A stretch of DNA of 64,000 bases from Verrucomicrobiia bacterium (GTDB lineage: Bacteria; Verrucomicrobiota; Verrucomicrobiia; Verrucomicrobiales; Akkermansiaceae): positions 124,001-188,000 of the forward strand of contig CANHQJ010000001.1 in assembly GCA_947462875.1 (NCBI GenBank). Reading direction: 5' to 3'. The notes under the pieces are model-generated. The model saw only the letters and a program-made list of their open reading frames with translations. It had not been told where the DNA came from and did not search any database. Numbering within the stretch: position 1 is the first letter of the stretch; every line of letters begins with the position of its first letter. The position numbers and the translations under genes were made by a program. This document shows, one piece after another, positions 8,376-16,892 of this stretch.

Positions 8376-9427
8376 ATTTTGGCGGTCTTGCGGTTTTTCG
8401 GCAGGTCCGCCAGCCAGGTGCCGATGTCGTGAATGACCAGGTCCTTCTGCACGTCGTACATCAGCAGGTGATGGGCCTCCGGATAGAACAGTCGCTTTTT
8501 CTCCGGTGCGTGGGATAGATGCTGGTAAAAGGAAACGACGTCCTTGCTGTCGGTGAAGTAGTCCTTGCCACCGTGCACGATCAGGGTCGGCACGCGGAAG
8601 GTCGCGGCACTCGCTTTCATCTGATCGATCAAATCGTTGAGGCTCACCAGCAAACGCAGTGTGTGGCGCTCGATGTGCCAGGCGTTGGTTTCCGATTGTT
8701 CGCTGTGCGTGGAGGTGGCGGTCATCTGGACTTTTTGTCCGCCGGATAGCGTGTCGAGAGACAGGCGGGCTGCCGGGAAAACGGTGGCGATCATGCGCAC
8801 GGCTTCTTTTTTCCAAACGGGAAAATCGCCGCGTATGCCGACTACCGGCGAGGTGATGATGATGGCATCGCAGGCGGGGCGCCTGCCCTGTTCCATATCG
8901 CTGCGGTAGGTATTGGAAAGAATCAGCGCGCCCATGCTCTCGCCTTGCCAGACGATGTTCGCCCGCGGGTGTTCCTTGCGGACGAGGTCGGTGAAGGTAT
9001 TCAGGTCGTTGAACCAGTTCTGCGGATCGTCGATGTCGCCCCGGCGCTCGCGCACGGGGTCCATGCCCTGACCGCGGATGTCATAGGCGTAAAGCCCGAT
9101 CTCGGGGCGCTCCTTCACCAGCCACTTGCCGAGGTTTTCGTAGTCGATCGAGGCACCGCAAAATCCGTGCAGAGCGATCACGATGGTTTCCGGAGCCTTG
9201 GCCTTGGGCCCCTCGGCGATAAATTTGCGGTAGGGAAACGATTGCCTGTCGGTGGTGGTAAAGGTTTTTTCGCCGAGGCGGGGCTTTTCGTACACATGAT
9301 TGACCAACGTGTATTTCGGCGAAGGCTGGCAGGAAACGAGCACAGCTGCGATGATCAAAACCACCCCATGGCGCAGCCGGGCTGCCAAATCAGAAATGGG
9401 GGAAAACAGGATCACGCCCAAAAACAT
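8366..9427 (-). CDS. lipoprotein alpha/beta hydrolase (monoacylglycerol lipase-like)
   Basis: An alpha/beta hydrolase fold is shown by the oxyanion-loop HGFCG, the nucleophile elbow GESMGA, an Asp in HGGKDYF and the catalytic His in EAHHLLMYD. This resembles monoacylglycerol lipases and lysophospholipases. The N-terminus has a hydrophobic stretch ending in a lipobox (AAVLVSC followed by QPSP), so the protein is probably lipid-anchored. The start is uncertain: GTG at 9481, ATG at 9427 (used here) or TTG at 9388, the last giving the most typical lipoprotein signal peptide. It is divergent from nuoB; a perfect palindrome lies between the two genes. Confidence 0.85.
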   Translation of the reverse strand: MFLGVILFSPISDLAARLRHGVVLIIAAVLVSCQPSPKYTLVNHVYEKPRLGEKTFTTTDRQSFPYRKFIAEGPKAKAPETIVIALHGFCGASIDYENLGKWLVKERPEIGLYAYDIRGQGMDPVRERRGDIDDPQNWFNDLNTFTDLVRKEHPRANIVWQGESMGALILSNTYRSDMEQGRRPACDAIIITSPVVGIRGDFPVWKKEAVRMIATVFPAARLSLDTLSGGQKVQMTATSTHSEQSETNAWHIERHTLRLLVSLNDLIDQMKASAATFRVPTLIVHGGKDYFTDSKDVVSFYQHLSHAPEKKRLFYPEAHHLLMYDVQKDLVIHDIGTWLADLPKNRKTAKIQR

Positions 9428-9506
9428 AGCAGATTTGCCCGTGCTGGCAACCCTTCGCTGGGATTTTCTCTTGTATTTCACGCTCCTACAGCGCGGATGC
9501 CGGGGC

Positions 9507-9524
9507 TTGTGAAAAATTTCACAA
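9507..9524. promoter_or_regulatory. operator-like palindrome upstream of nuoB
   Basis: TTGTGAAA-AA-TTTCACAA is a perfect inverted repeat with 8-base arms and a 2-base centre. It lies in the divergent intergenic space between the lipoprotein hydrolase and nuoB. It has no T-tract suggesting a terminator, so a binding site for a dimeric regulator is likelier. The regulator is unknown. Confidence 0.45.
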
Positions 9525-9582
9525 TCTACTTGAGGAAAGAGCGAAATGGGTGCAAGTTCCCAGCGCGCCTGGCGCTAAGCTT

Positions 9583-10119
9583 ATGGAGACGACAGAAATT
9601 TCACCAACGTTCGCCGCATACGATTCCAAGATCGAGGGCAACGTAATCTTCACCCGCGTGGATGCGGCGATGAACTGGATGCGCAAGAACTCGCTGTGGC
9701 CGATGCCCATGGGCCTGGCCTGCTGCGCGATCGAGCTGATGGCGACGGCATCGAGCCGTTTTGACATCTCGCGTTTCGGCATGGAGGTGATGCGATTTTC
9801 CCCGCGCCAGAGCGATGTGATGATCGTGGCCGGCACGGTGACCTATAAAATGGCGCTCGCCGTGAAGCGCGTGTGGGATCAGATGCCGGAGCCGAAATGG
9901 TGCATCGCCATGGGTGCCTGCGCCTCCAGCGGTGGCATGTATCGCAGCTACGCCGTCTTGCAGGGGATCGACAAACTGATTCCCGTGGACGTTTATATTT
10001 CCGGTTGCCCGCCGCGCCCCGAGGCCTTGATCGAGGGCCTGATGAAACTCCAGCGCAAGATCGAGGGCACCTCGGCGATGATGGAGCAGAAAAAGGAATT
10101 GCTGGAAGATCTGGCCTAA
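9583..10119 (+). CDS. nuoB: NADH-quinone oxidoreductase subunit B
   Basis: NuoB carries the N2 4Fe-4S cluster of complex I at the junction with the quinone site. The tandem LACCAIE cysteines (47, 48), GACASSGG (113) and SGCPPRP (142) supply the four ligands. The ATG at 9583 gives 178 residues, normal for the family; a GTG 33 bases upstream is possible. nuoC follows after 25 bases, but nuoA is not upstream and nuoD is not downstream, so this pair is separated from the rest of a complex I operon. Confidence 0.95.
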   Translation: METTEISPTFAAYDSKIEGNVIFTRVDAAMNWMRKNSLWPMPMGLACCAIELMATASSRFDISRFGMEVMRFSPRQSDVMIVAGTVTYKMALAVKRVWDQMPEPKWCIAMGACASSGGMYRSYAVLQGIDKLIPVDVYISGCPPRPEALIEGLMKLQRKIEGTSAMMEQKKELLEDLA

Positions 10120-10144
10120 CGTTTTTTCCCAACTGAATCATCTT

Positions 10145-10711
10145 ATGTCTGCCGCCGATATCCAAAGCATCCAGGGGAAATTTTCCAACGCCGTTCTCGA
10201 TCACAAGGAATTCCGTGAGGAGTTCACTGTCACGGTGACGCTGGAATCGCTGCATGCTGTCTTGCAGTTTTGCAAAGAGACCCTGGGCTATGATTTTCTG
10301 ATCGATATCTCCAGCCTCGACCACTTCGGCGACGACCCGCGTTTCGCCATGGTGTATGAGCTGGCGACGGTCGATGACAAAAAGCACCTTCGCGTGAAAG
10401 CACCCGTAGCGGAAGAGGAAAGCGTGCCCTCGGCCTGTGACCTTTGGCTTGCGGCCGATTGGCATGAGCGTGAGGTTTATGACATGATGGGCATTCCCTT
10501 CACCAATCACCCGAATCTCAAACGCATCCTGATGTGGGAGGGCTATCCGTTTTATCCCCTGCGCAAGGATTTCCCGCTCGCGGGTCGGCCCTCGGACATG
10601 CCGGATGTGGCATTCAGTGGCGTGGCTCCGCTGGAAGGCGGTCCCTTTGTCACTTCCTGCGGCACCGATGATGTGGTGCGTCGTGAGCCACGGGCTCGTG
10701 ATCAGAAATAA
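10145..10711 (+). CDS. nuoC: NADH-quinone oxidoreductase subunit C
   Basis: This 188-residue protein matches the 30-kDa subunit of complex I: the family segment around WHEREVYDMMGIPFTNHPNL is followed by RILMWEGYPFYPLRKDFPL. The subunit packs against NuoD at the quinone-reactive module. It is a stand-alone NuoC, not a NuoCD fusion. It follows nuoB, with which it is surely co-transcribed. The next gene is a rhomboid protease, so nuoD and later subunits must be elsewhere on the chromosome if complex I is complete. Confidence 0.95.
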   Translation: MSAADIQSIQGKFSNAVLDHKEFREEFTVTVTLESLHAVLQFCKETLGYDFLIDISSLDHFGDDPRFAMVYELATVDDKKHLRVKAPVAEEESVPSACDLWLAADWHEREVYDMMGIPFTNHPNLKRILMWEGYPFYPLRKDFPLAGRPSDMPDVAFSGVAPLEGGPFVTSCGTDDVVRREPRARDQK

Positions 10712-10722
10712 TCCCTTCGATC

Positions 10723-11439
10723 ATGATCCGCACGCTGAGAGAGTTGATGCGGGCTCGTTGGTCATGGGGTGCCGTGTTGCTGTTACTCGCGATTCAGGCA
10801 TGGGTGGAGATGCGCGGCGGTTACCTCGCCGTTGCCGATCTTTATGAGCGTTGGGGCCTGTCACCGGATGCATGGCGGCAGGGGCATTATGTTTCATTGA
10901 TCACCTATGCCTTTTTGCATGATTCCTTCACGCACGTGATCTGCAATGGCCTGATGCTGTTGTTTCTCGGTGCGCGATTGGAAAGCTGGCTGGGCGGCAA
11001 ACGATTGCTCTGGTTGTGGCTGGGCGGCATTCTGGCGGGCGGATGTATTCACCTGTGGATGAGCGGCTCATCGGAGGCTGTCTTAGTGGGGGCATCCGGC
11101 GCGGCGATGGCATTGCTGCTTTGCTTCACCACGCTCTCGCCACAGTCCCGCTTCTTTCTATTGCCACTCTCGGCGGGAAACGTCGGGCTGGGTGTGTTGA
11201 TCAGCTCGTTGATTCTGATGCTGCTCGATCCTCATGCGCCGATTGCTTTGTTCGCAGGGTGGGGGAAAGCGATCACCGCGCGGCTGGGCGATGACATGTT
11301 CCGCATCGGCCATGCCTGCCATTTTGGTGGGGCCTTGTTCGGGTATTTGTTTGCGAAATGGATGCTGCGACGCCCGGTTACGTTAGAGGAATTGCGCGAG
11401 AATCGCCGCAGGCGGGAAAACGCAGAACAGGGCACGTGA
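10723..11439 (+). CDS. rhomboid family intramembrane serine protease
   Basis: The 238-residue polytopic membrane protein has the rhomboid hallmarks: HDSFTHVICNGLMLLFLG in the second helix (with the Asn of the oxyanion hole), catalytic Ser125 in GASGA, and His200 in HFGGALFG, giving the Ser-His dyad. Rhomboids cleave transmembrane substrates within the membrane. It starts 12 bases after nuoC and may be read through from that operon, but a functional link to complex I is not evident. The substrate cannot be inferred. Confidence 0.9.
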   Translation: MIRTLRELMRARWSWGAVLLLLAIQAWVEMRGGYLAVADLYERWGLSPDAWRQGHYVSLITYAFLHDSFTHVICNGLMLLFLGARLESWLGGKRLLWLWLGGILAGGCIHLWMSGSSEAVLVGASGAAMALLLCFTTLSPQSRFFLLPLSAGNVGLGVLISSLILMLLDPHAPIALFAGWGKAITARLGDDMFRIGHACHFGGALFGYLFAKWMLRRPVTLEELRENRRRRENAEQGT

Positions 11440-11447
11440 GGGAATGT

Positions 11448-11476
11448 TTGTCGGGTGTGGCCGCAGGTGTTATCTT
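11448..11476 (+). promoter_or_regulatory. promoter-like hexamers, start codon 6 bases downstream
   Basis: TTGTCG, a 17-base spacer and TATCTT fit a sigma70-type promoter. The -10 element ends only 6 bases before the ATG at 11483, so transcription would begin at or next to the start codon. Found by eye only. Confidence 0.5.
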
Positions 11477-11482
11477 GGTGGC

Positions 11483-11821
11483 ATGCTTACGCTGAAAACG
11501 ATCGTCCTGTTGGGTTTGTCGAATGTGTTCATGACCTTCGCCTGGTATGCGCATTTGCGCGACATGAAGGACAAACCCTGGATGATCGCGGCGTTGCTGT
11601 CCTGGCTGATCGCCTTTTTCGAATACATGATCCAGGTGCCGGCCAATCGCATCGGCCATCAGGTGATGTCGGTCTCGCAATTGAAAATCCTGCAAGAGGT
11701 GATCTCGCTCAGCGTCTTCGTGCCGTTCGCGGTGTTTTTTATGAAGGAAAAAATCACCTGGAACTACGGGGCGGCGGCACTGTGCCTCGGGGGAGCCGTC
11801 TTTTTTATGTTCCGCAAGTGA
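11483..11821 (+). CDS. DMT family protein (DUF486), small membrane protein
   Basis: This 112-residue protein has four predicted helices and closely follows the DUF486 pattern: SNVFMTFAWY near the N-terminus, SWLIAFFEY then QVPANRIGHQ in the middle, LKILQEVISL, and VFVPFAVFFMKE near the end. It is distantly related to drug/metabolite transporters; the substrate is unknown. The ATG at 11483 matches the family start; a longer frame from 11444 would add an atypical stretch. A promoter-like sequence abuts the start. Confidence 0.9.
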   Translation: MLTLKTIVLLGLSNVFMTFAWYAHLRDMKDKPWMIAALLSWLIAFFEYMIQVPANRIGHQVMSVSQLKILQEVISLSVFVPFAVFFMKEKITWNYGAAALCLGGAVFFMFRK

Positions 11822-11829
11822 TTTGGCTT

Positions 11830-11857
11830 TTGCAAACGGGGGGCGATGCGATACATC
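11830..11857 (+). promoter_or_regulatory. promoter-like hexamers abutting the agmatine deiminase start
   Basis: TTGCAA, a 16-base spacer and TACATC lie directly before the ATG at 11865, leaving 7 bases. This arrangement would give a leaderless mRNA. Found by eye only. Confidence 0.4.
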
Positions 11858-11864
11858 ATCGCGC

Positions 11865-12911
11865 ATGAACGCAGCGCAACAAGGCTTTGCCATGCCGGCC
11901 GAGTGGACGACCCAGGAAGCCGTCTGGCTCTCGTGGCCGGTCGAGGATGAACGCCACTGGGCGGGCAAAAAACGCGACTTGATGGGGCGGAAGTTCGCGG
12001 AAATCGCCGCGGCCATCTCCCACTTCGAGCCCGTGCGCATCAACGCTCCGCAGCCACGCCATGCGGCCATCCGCGCCCTGTGCGAGGCGGCCAAAGTGAA
12101 TGTCCGGCACTTGGAGTTTTTCGATCATCCGAACAACGACGTCTGGTGCCGCGATCACGGGCCTATTTTTGTGAAGCACAAGGACTCGGGCGAAGTGGCG
12201 GTGGTGGACTGGGGCTTCAATGCCTGGGGTGGGAAATTCCCGCCATGGGATCTCGACGATGCGATCCCGCGTCGCGTGGCTGAATCGTTAGGCATGCGGC
12301 GTTTTCACGGCGGAATGATTCTCGAGGGCGGTGCCATCGAAATCAACGGCGTGGGGCAGCTTCTCACCACCGAGGCGGTCCTGCTCAACCCGAATCGGAA
12401 CCCGCAACTCTCGCGCACGGAGATTGAACAACTGCTGCGCGACGGACTGGGCGTGCAGGAAATCTTATGGCTCAAGAGCGGCATCGAGGGCGATGATACC
12501 GATGGCCACATCGATGACCTCGTGCGTTTTGTCTCGGACGCGGCCATGCTCGCCTGTGTGGAAAAAGACACCGCATCGCCGAATCACAAGGTCTTGCAGG
12601 ACAACCTCGCTCGATTGCACGAATTCGGCAAAACCAGCGGCGGCCCGTTTGATGTGATTTCCATGCACATGCCCGAAGCCTGTGAGGTGCCGGGTTGGCG
12701 ATTGCCCGTCTTGCCCGCTTCCTACGTGAATTATCTGTTGGTGAATCACGGTGTCATCGTGCCGCAATTCCGCCAGAAAAAGAACGACGAGCGCGCCCTC
12801 GCCATCATCAAGGAGATTTTCCCGGACCGTGAGGTCGTGGGCATCGATTGTCTCGATCTCGTCGAAGAGGGCGGAACGCTGCATTGCATTTCTCAACAGC
12901 AGCCAGCGTGA
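11865..12911 (+). CDS. aguA: agmatine deiminase
   Basis: The 348-residue protein belongs to the peptidyl-arginine-deiminase-like agmatine deiminases, which convert agmatine to N-carbamoylputrescine and ammonia in putrescine synthesis. Family signatures are MPAEWTTQEAVWLSWP near the start, WCRDHGPIFV, EGGAIEINGVG, the GDDTDGHIDDLVRFV His/Asp block, and the catalytic Cys in GGTLHCISQQQP at the C-terminus. The ATG at 11865 fits the family start. No N-carbamoylputrescine amidase gene is adjacent, although the two are often neighbours. About 100 bases after the gene hold nothing recognisable. Confidence 0.93.
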   Translation: MNAAQQGFAMPAEWTTQEAVWLSWPVEDERHWAGKKRDLMGRKFAEIAAAISHFEPVRINAPQPRHAAIRALCEAAKVNVRHLEFFDHPNNDVWCRDHGPIFVKHKDSGEVAVVDWGFNAWGGKFPPWDLDDAIPRRVAESLGMRRFHGGMILEGGAIEINGVGQLLTTEAVLLNPNRNPQLSRTEIEQLLRDGLGVQEILWLKSGIEGDDTDGHIDDLVRFVSDAAMLACVEKDTASPNHKVLQDNLARLHEFGKTSGGPFDVISMHMPEACEVPGWRLPVLPASYVNYLLVNHGVIVPQFRQKKNDERALAIIKEIFPDREVVGIDCLDLVEEGGTLHCISQQQPA

Positions 12912-13011
12912 TTTCTGGTTGTCGGTGATGCGCGACCAGGCCCACGGGGTATGGCTATCAAAATATCTGTTGGTTTCTCAGAATGGGAAATCCATATTTT
13001 TCTGCCTGCCA

Positions 13012-14592
13012 TTACTTCAATCCATACACTTTCCTCGCGTTGTCGCGATAGATTTTCTGGCGGACTTCGTTCGGGAGATCGAGCTCTTCCAGGAATGTGT
13101 AATGCTGGTTCATCTGCTTGTCTTTGCTGCCGAATGACCACCAGCCTTCGTCGGTGGCCCAGAGGATTTTGTCCTGATGGCGGATGAGAAATTCGCGGGC
13201 GTACTTGCGGTCGCGGTTGAGGACCTGGATGACCACGTGGCCGGACATGTCGGCGTAGAGATTCGGGTGCTCCCGGAGTTGGCGGTCGCAGGTGCCGTTG
13301 CCGAGCTGCCGCCACCAGTAGGCGTGGGCCACGACCTTGCACTTCGGAACCATCTTGAGCACGCGATCGACGCGCTCCATGCCCGGCTCGACCATGTTTT
13401 TGTTTTGATCGATGTGAAACATCACGGGCAGTCCGACCTTTTCGCAGGCTTCATAGAGCATGACATTCTTCGGGTCATCGAACATCAGGCCGACGCCGTA
13501 GTGCTCGCCGAAAGCGATGGCTCCATCGGAAATCTCACGCTGGAGAATCTTGACCGCTTCATCGATGGTGGCGACTTCGCCGGGGTCGATGATGGTCATG
13601 CGGTCGATGCGGCCGCGGTAGAGGCGGAAATTTTCGAGCATGGTGGCGCGTTCCTCTTCCGTCTGCGGACGCGAGCCTTTGTGATTGAGCGGGCTGACGA
13701 TGCAGCGTTCGACATTGCGCTCCTGCATCCATATCGCCACGGCGCGGAGTCCGAGTGGCGTGACGGACATCGCATGCACATGGGGATCGACGAATTTGAT
13801 ATCGCTCGGTGGCTTGGGGGCGGTGGCGGCGAGTTTGCTCTGCAACGGGATCATTTGTCCGGCGTAACGTTCGCCTAACAGAAGTTGACTGTTGGTGTCG
13901 TAGTATGCGCCGGTGCGGGTGAGTTGATCGGCGGAAACGAAGGCCGTGGCGTGCGTGAGTTCGGCAAATTTCGCGATTTGTGCATTGAAGGCGGGACTGT
14001 CGTAAATTTGTCCGGCGATGAAGGGCAGGTTCGGATCGCTGAAATCGGTGCGGATTTGTGAAACGAGGGTTCGCAATTTTTCCACGTAGGAATCGGCATT
14101 CGCGCGATCGCTCTCGCCCTGGTGCCAGAGCACGCCGCGGAGCGTGCCGTGATTCATGGCGGCTTTGGTGCGCTTGCGGGCGCCGTAGTAGAGTTCCGAC
14201 TTGCCGAGCCAATCATCGATCCTGGAATCATCGCTGGCGTTGACGATGAGGCCGATGGAGAGGTTTTTGTCCTGCTCTAACATCTTGCGAACAAAGCCAT
14301 AGCCCGGTCCGAGTTTTTGGATCGCGGGATCTTTGCTGACCGATGAATAGCGGTTGAGCGGATTGCGGGCGGGCTCCCATTCGTTTTTGTCGTTGAGCAG
14401 GTAGCAGCGGTCGATGATGTCACTGGCATCCGCTGGGATTTCCGCGCGACCCGCCATGTTCGCTTCGCCGATCAGCAGGTAGAGCTGCAAGTCTTTTGGC
14501 GCTCCCGTGGGGGTGGGGGATTGACCGAAAAACCGCGACCCTGCCATCGCGATGAGGACGCACACGAGAAAGGAAAGATAGATGCGGGACAT
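13012..14592 (-). CDS. secreted fusion of sialate O-acetylesterase-like and amidohydrolase domains
   Basis: The 526-residue protein has a signal peptide (1-23), an SGNH/sialate-esterase-like domain (about 34-255) and an amidohydrolase-2 TIM barrel (about 265-525). In the first domain the block-I motif, usually GQSNM, is GEANM at 42-46, so the catalytic Ser is Ala44. WHQGESD (156-162) is kept, but the C-terminal Asp-x-x-His is not visible, so this half is probably not an active esterase. The second domain keeps its metal ligands: HVH at 271-273, a His in MFHIDQ, a His in VVAHAY and an Asp in WATDEGWW. The protein probably binds a sugar-like ligand with one half and hydrolyses or decarboxylates something with the other; the substrate is unknown. 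Its neighbours are other exported hydrolases. Confidence 0.88.
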   Translation of the reverse strand: MSRIYLSFLVCVLIAMAGSRFFGQSPTPTGAPKDLQLYLLIGEANMAGRAEIPADASDIIDRCYLLNDKNEWEPARNPLNRYSSVSKDPAIQKLGPGYGFVRKMLEQDKNLSIGLIVNASDDSRIDDWLGKSELYYGARKRTKAAMNHGTLRGVLWHQGESDRANADSYVEKLRTLVSQIRTDFSDPNLPFIAGQIYDSPAFNAQIAKFAELTHATAFVSADQLTRTGAYYDTNSQLLLGERYAGQMIPLQSKLAATAPKPPSDIKFVDPHVHAMSVTPLGLRAVAIWMQERNVERCIVSPLNHKGSRPQTEEERATMLENFRLYRGRIDRMTIIDPGEVATIDEAVKILQREISDGAIAFGEHYGVGLMFDDPKNVMLYEACEKVGLPVMFHIDQNKNMVEPGMERVDRVLKMVPKCKVVAHAYWWRQLGNGTCDRQLREHPNLYADMSGHVVIQVLNRDRKYAREFLIRHQDKILWATDEGWWSFGSKDKQMNQHYTFLEELDLPNEVRQKIYRDNARKVYGLK

Positions 14593-14695
14593 GGCGGTGA
14601 GGATGCTAACGCGTCTTTACCATACGTTGCCAGTCATCCATTGTCTATCTCCGTATGGGCAGCGAAGATGCCCACGTCGCCATGCGTGCCGGCAT

Positions 14696-15889
14696 TTACC
14701 GCGGAGGGCGCTGTCCGGCGGGAGGTGCGCCGCGGTATTCCTCGGGAGTCAGTTTGCCGTCGGCATTTTTGTCCAGGGATTTCATGGCATCGATGGCGTT
14801 CTCCAGTTCCTGACGATCGAGAATGCCATCGGCATTTTTGTCGAGCGCGCCGATGAGAGGCATGCGATGAGGGCCTGCGGCAGGTGGCGCGGCATCGGGT
14901 TTTTCTTTGTCCTCTCCGGGCAAGGGTGGGCCTTCCATGATGCCGCGGGGAGCGCCACCGAGGGGAGCGGGGCGGGGACCCGTACCCGGCGGCATGTCAC
15001 CCTTGCGGAAACTGGCATCAGGCTCACCGCGCCAGAGACGCGCCACAAAGGGGAACTCGGCGCTGATGCAGTAGTAGTAGGTTCCCTGGGGAAACTCGGG
15101 GGTGACCCCGTAGCGGCCGTTGCATTCATCGAGGTCGCCCGATCCTTTGACATAGGTGAAGTCCTGGGCGAAGCGGCCGTCGTAAGGGCCGCCGGGTCCG
15201 GTCGGTGGTTCCGGGCGGGTGCCTTTTTTCAGTTGGTAGCTGGATTTCATTTTGCGCAGCGGGCTCTTGGCATCCTTCGGATCGGTGTGAGCCTGCGCGG
15301 TATACACGGGAAAACCATCGGCGGACCAGGCGACCAGCAGCATGTTCTTATCGTCGCCTCCCTTTTCTTTGACCAGACCCGTGGGCAAGGCATGATAGTG
15401 GTAGGCACCGTTCGGTTGGACGTGGGCGTTGTGTTCATCGAGCCCGAGATTCAAAAATCCGGTCGCGGCTTCGTAGCGCCAGCCGGAGCGCATGTCGTTG
15501 TTCCATGATTCGCCGGTTCCCGGCTCGAAGGGGACGCCGTTGATGGCCACGCCCCACCAGTAGCCGCCGCGTTGGATCGGTGCGGTGGCCTCTTGGGGAT
15601 GCAAAGGAACGCGGAAGCTGTAGCTTTGGGGCTTGATCGCATTGGGATTGCCACGGCGCGGAAATTCCCCGGGCTTGTGATCGGGAATGCCGTTAGACTC
15701 GATTTTGACAAATTCTCCCTCGGTGGTCAGTGTGACTTTCCCGCTGAGAGGAGTTTGTCCCAGTTGCACCAGGTGCAAGTCATGCGTCTGCTCTGTGCCG
15801 GTTGTATCCGTATGATCGGGGTGAGCATACGCCAGGCTGGTGAGGGCGAGGGAGGTCGTGAGAAGTTTGAGAAAATGCGGTTGTTTCAT
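14696..15889 (-). CDS. secreted YHYH-domain protein with C-terminal EF-hands
   Basis: The 397-residue protein has a signal peptide ending near residue 22 and a YHYH domain, named for the motif visible in GAYHYHALP; another conserved segment is WSADGFPVY, and GTYYYCISAEFP occurs late in the domain. A proline/glycine-rich linker follows, then two EF-hand calcium loops (DKNADGILDRQE and DKNADGKLTPEE). The YHYH family occurs in marine and soil bacteria; its activity is not established. Export and calcium binding are supported; the function is unknown. It stands alone on the minus strand between two other exported-protein genes. Confidence 0.88.
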   Translation of the reverse strand: MKQPHFLKLLTTSLALTSLAYAHPDHTDTTGTEQTHDLHLVQLGQTPLSGKVTLTTEGEFVKIESNGIPDHKPGEFPRRGNPNAIKPQSYSFRVPLHPQEATAPIQRGGYWWGVAINGVPFEPGTGESWNNDMRSGWRYEAATGFLNLGLDEHNAHVQPNGAYHYHALPTGLVKEKGGDDKNMLLVAWSADGFPVYTAQAHTDPKDAKSPLRKMKSSYQLKKGTRPEPPTGPGGPYDGRFAQDFTYVKGSGDLDECNGRYGVTPEFPQGTYYYCISAEFPFVARLWRGEPDASFRKGDMPPGTGPRPAPLGGAPRGIMEGPPLPGEDKEKPDAAPPAAGPHRMPLIGALDKNADGILDRQELENAIDAMKSLDKNADGKLTPEEYRGAPPAGQRPPR

Positions 15890-15988
15890 GAGGTGAGATG
15901 CGTTTCAGAGAATGAAACAGAAACTTAGCGGATCCGTCGCGCATCTTTACCAAAACTTTACACATTCATGGTCGCTCGTGTCGCGACC

Positions 15989-16870
15989 TCATTTCAGCCA
16001 TTGGTTCTGGCGCAGCCATACCAGCAGGTCCTTGGCCCAGGGATGCACCTCGCCGGGAGCGGCGCCGTTTTTGCCAATGCTCAGCCCGATGCCGTGCGGG
16101 CCTTTCTGATAGACGTGCAGGTCGTAGGGCACCTTGGCTCGTTGCAGTGCCGCGGCGAATTGCAGGGAGTTTTCGACTTTCACCACGGGATCATCGGTGG
16201 TGTGCCAGACGAAACAGGGGGGCGTGTCTTTGGTGACTTGTTTTTCGTTCGACAGGAGTTCGATGAGTTCGGGCTGCGGATGATCGCCTAACAGATTTTT
16301 GCGTGAACCGGCATGGGTCAGCTCGCCCATGGTGATGACGGCGTAGCAGAGAATGCCGAAATCGGGGCGGCTGCTGAGATTGTCGATAGAGAATTTGTCG
16401 CTGTTTTTTTCCGTCTCGAAGTGGGTCAGCAAGGTGGAAGCCAGGTGTCCGCCGGCGCTGGAACCCATGACACCGCAGCGGGCGGGATCGATATTCCACT
16501 CTTTGGCTTTCGAGCGCAGCAAGCGCATGCCGCGTGCGGCGTCATTGAGCATGCTGGGATGGCGGTAGCCGGCGGAGCCGAGGCGGTATTTCAGCACCAC
16601 GGCGGCGATGCCTTGTTCGACGAGCCAAGTGGCGTAGCCTTCTCCTTCGTGTCCGGCCAGTCCGCCGTAACCACCACCGGGGCAGACCAGAATGGCAGTG
16701 GTGGGCGCTGATGCATTCTTGGGCAAATAGGCCGTGAGAGTGGGCGTGTCCTTATCGGTCGTGCCGCGGGCATCACTGGCACCGTTCGGATAGAGCGGGA
16801 TGGGTTCCAGCGGCGCGGCATGGGCCAGAGCGGCGATGGCGGGAATGAGCAAAGGAAGAAGGTGTTTCAT
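15989..16870 (-). CDS. secreted alpha/beta hydrolase (acetyl-esterase/xylanase-like)
   Basis: The ATG at 16870 gives 293 residues beginning with a clear signal peptide (MKHLLPLLIPAIAALAHA). The domain resembles BD-FAE-type carbohydrate esterases: the oxyanion-hole segment CPGGGYGGLAGHEGEGYA, nucleophile elbow GSSAGGHLAS, an Asp in WHTTDDPVV and a catalytic His in GPHGIGLS. Many relatives remove acetyl or feruloyl groups from plant polysaccharides. A longer frame reaches 16969 but would overlap the adjacent metallopeptidase-like gene. The neighbourhood of secreted hydrolases fits polysaccharide breakdown; the precise substrate is not known. Confidence 0.88.
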   Translation of the reverse strand: MKHLLPLLIPAIAALAHAAPLEPIPLYPNGASDARGTTDKDTPTLTAYLPKNASAPTTAILVCPGGGYGGLAGHEGEGYATWLVEQGIAAVVLKYRLGSAGYRHPSMLNDAARGMRLLRSKAKEWNIDPARCGVMGSSAGGHLASTLLTHFETEKNSDKFSIDNLSSRPDFGILCYAVITMGELTHAGSRKNLLGDHPQPELIELLSNEKQVTKDTPPCFVWHTTDDPVVKVENSLQFAAALQRAKVPYDLHVYQKGPHGIGLSIGKNGAAPGEVHPWAKDLLVWLRQNQWLK

Positions 16871-16892
16871 GTTACGCGATGGGTGTGGGAAC

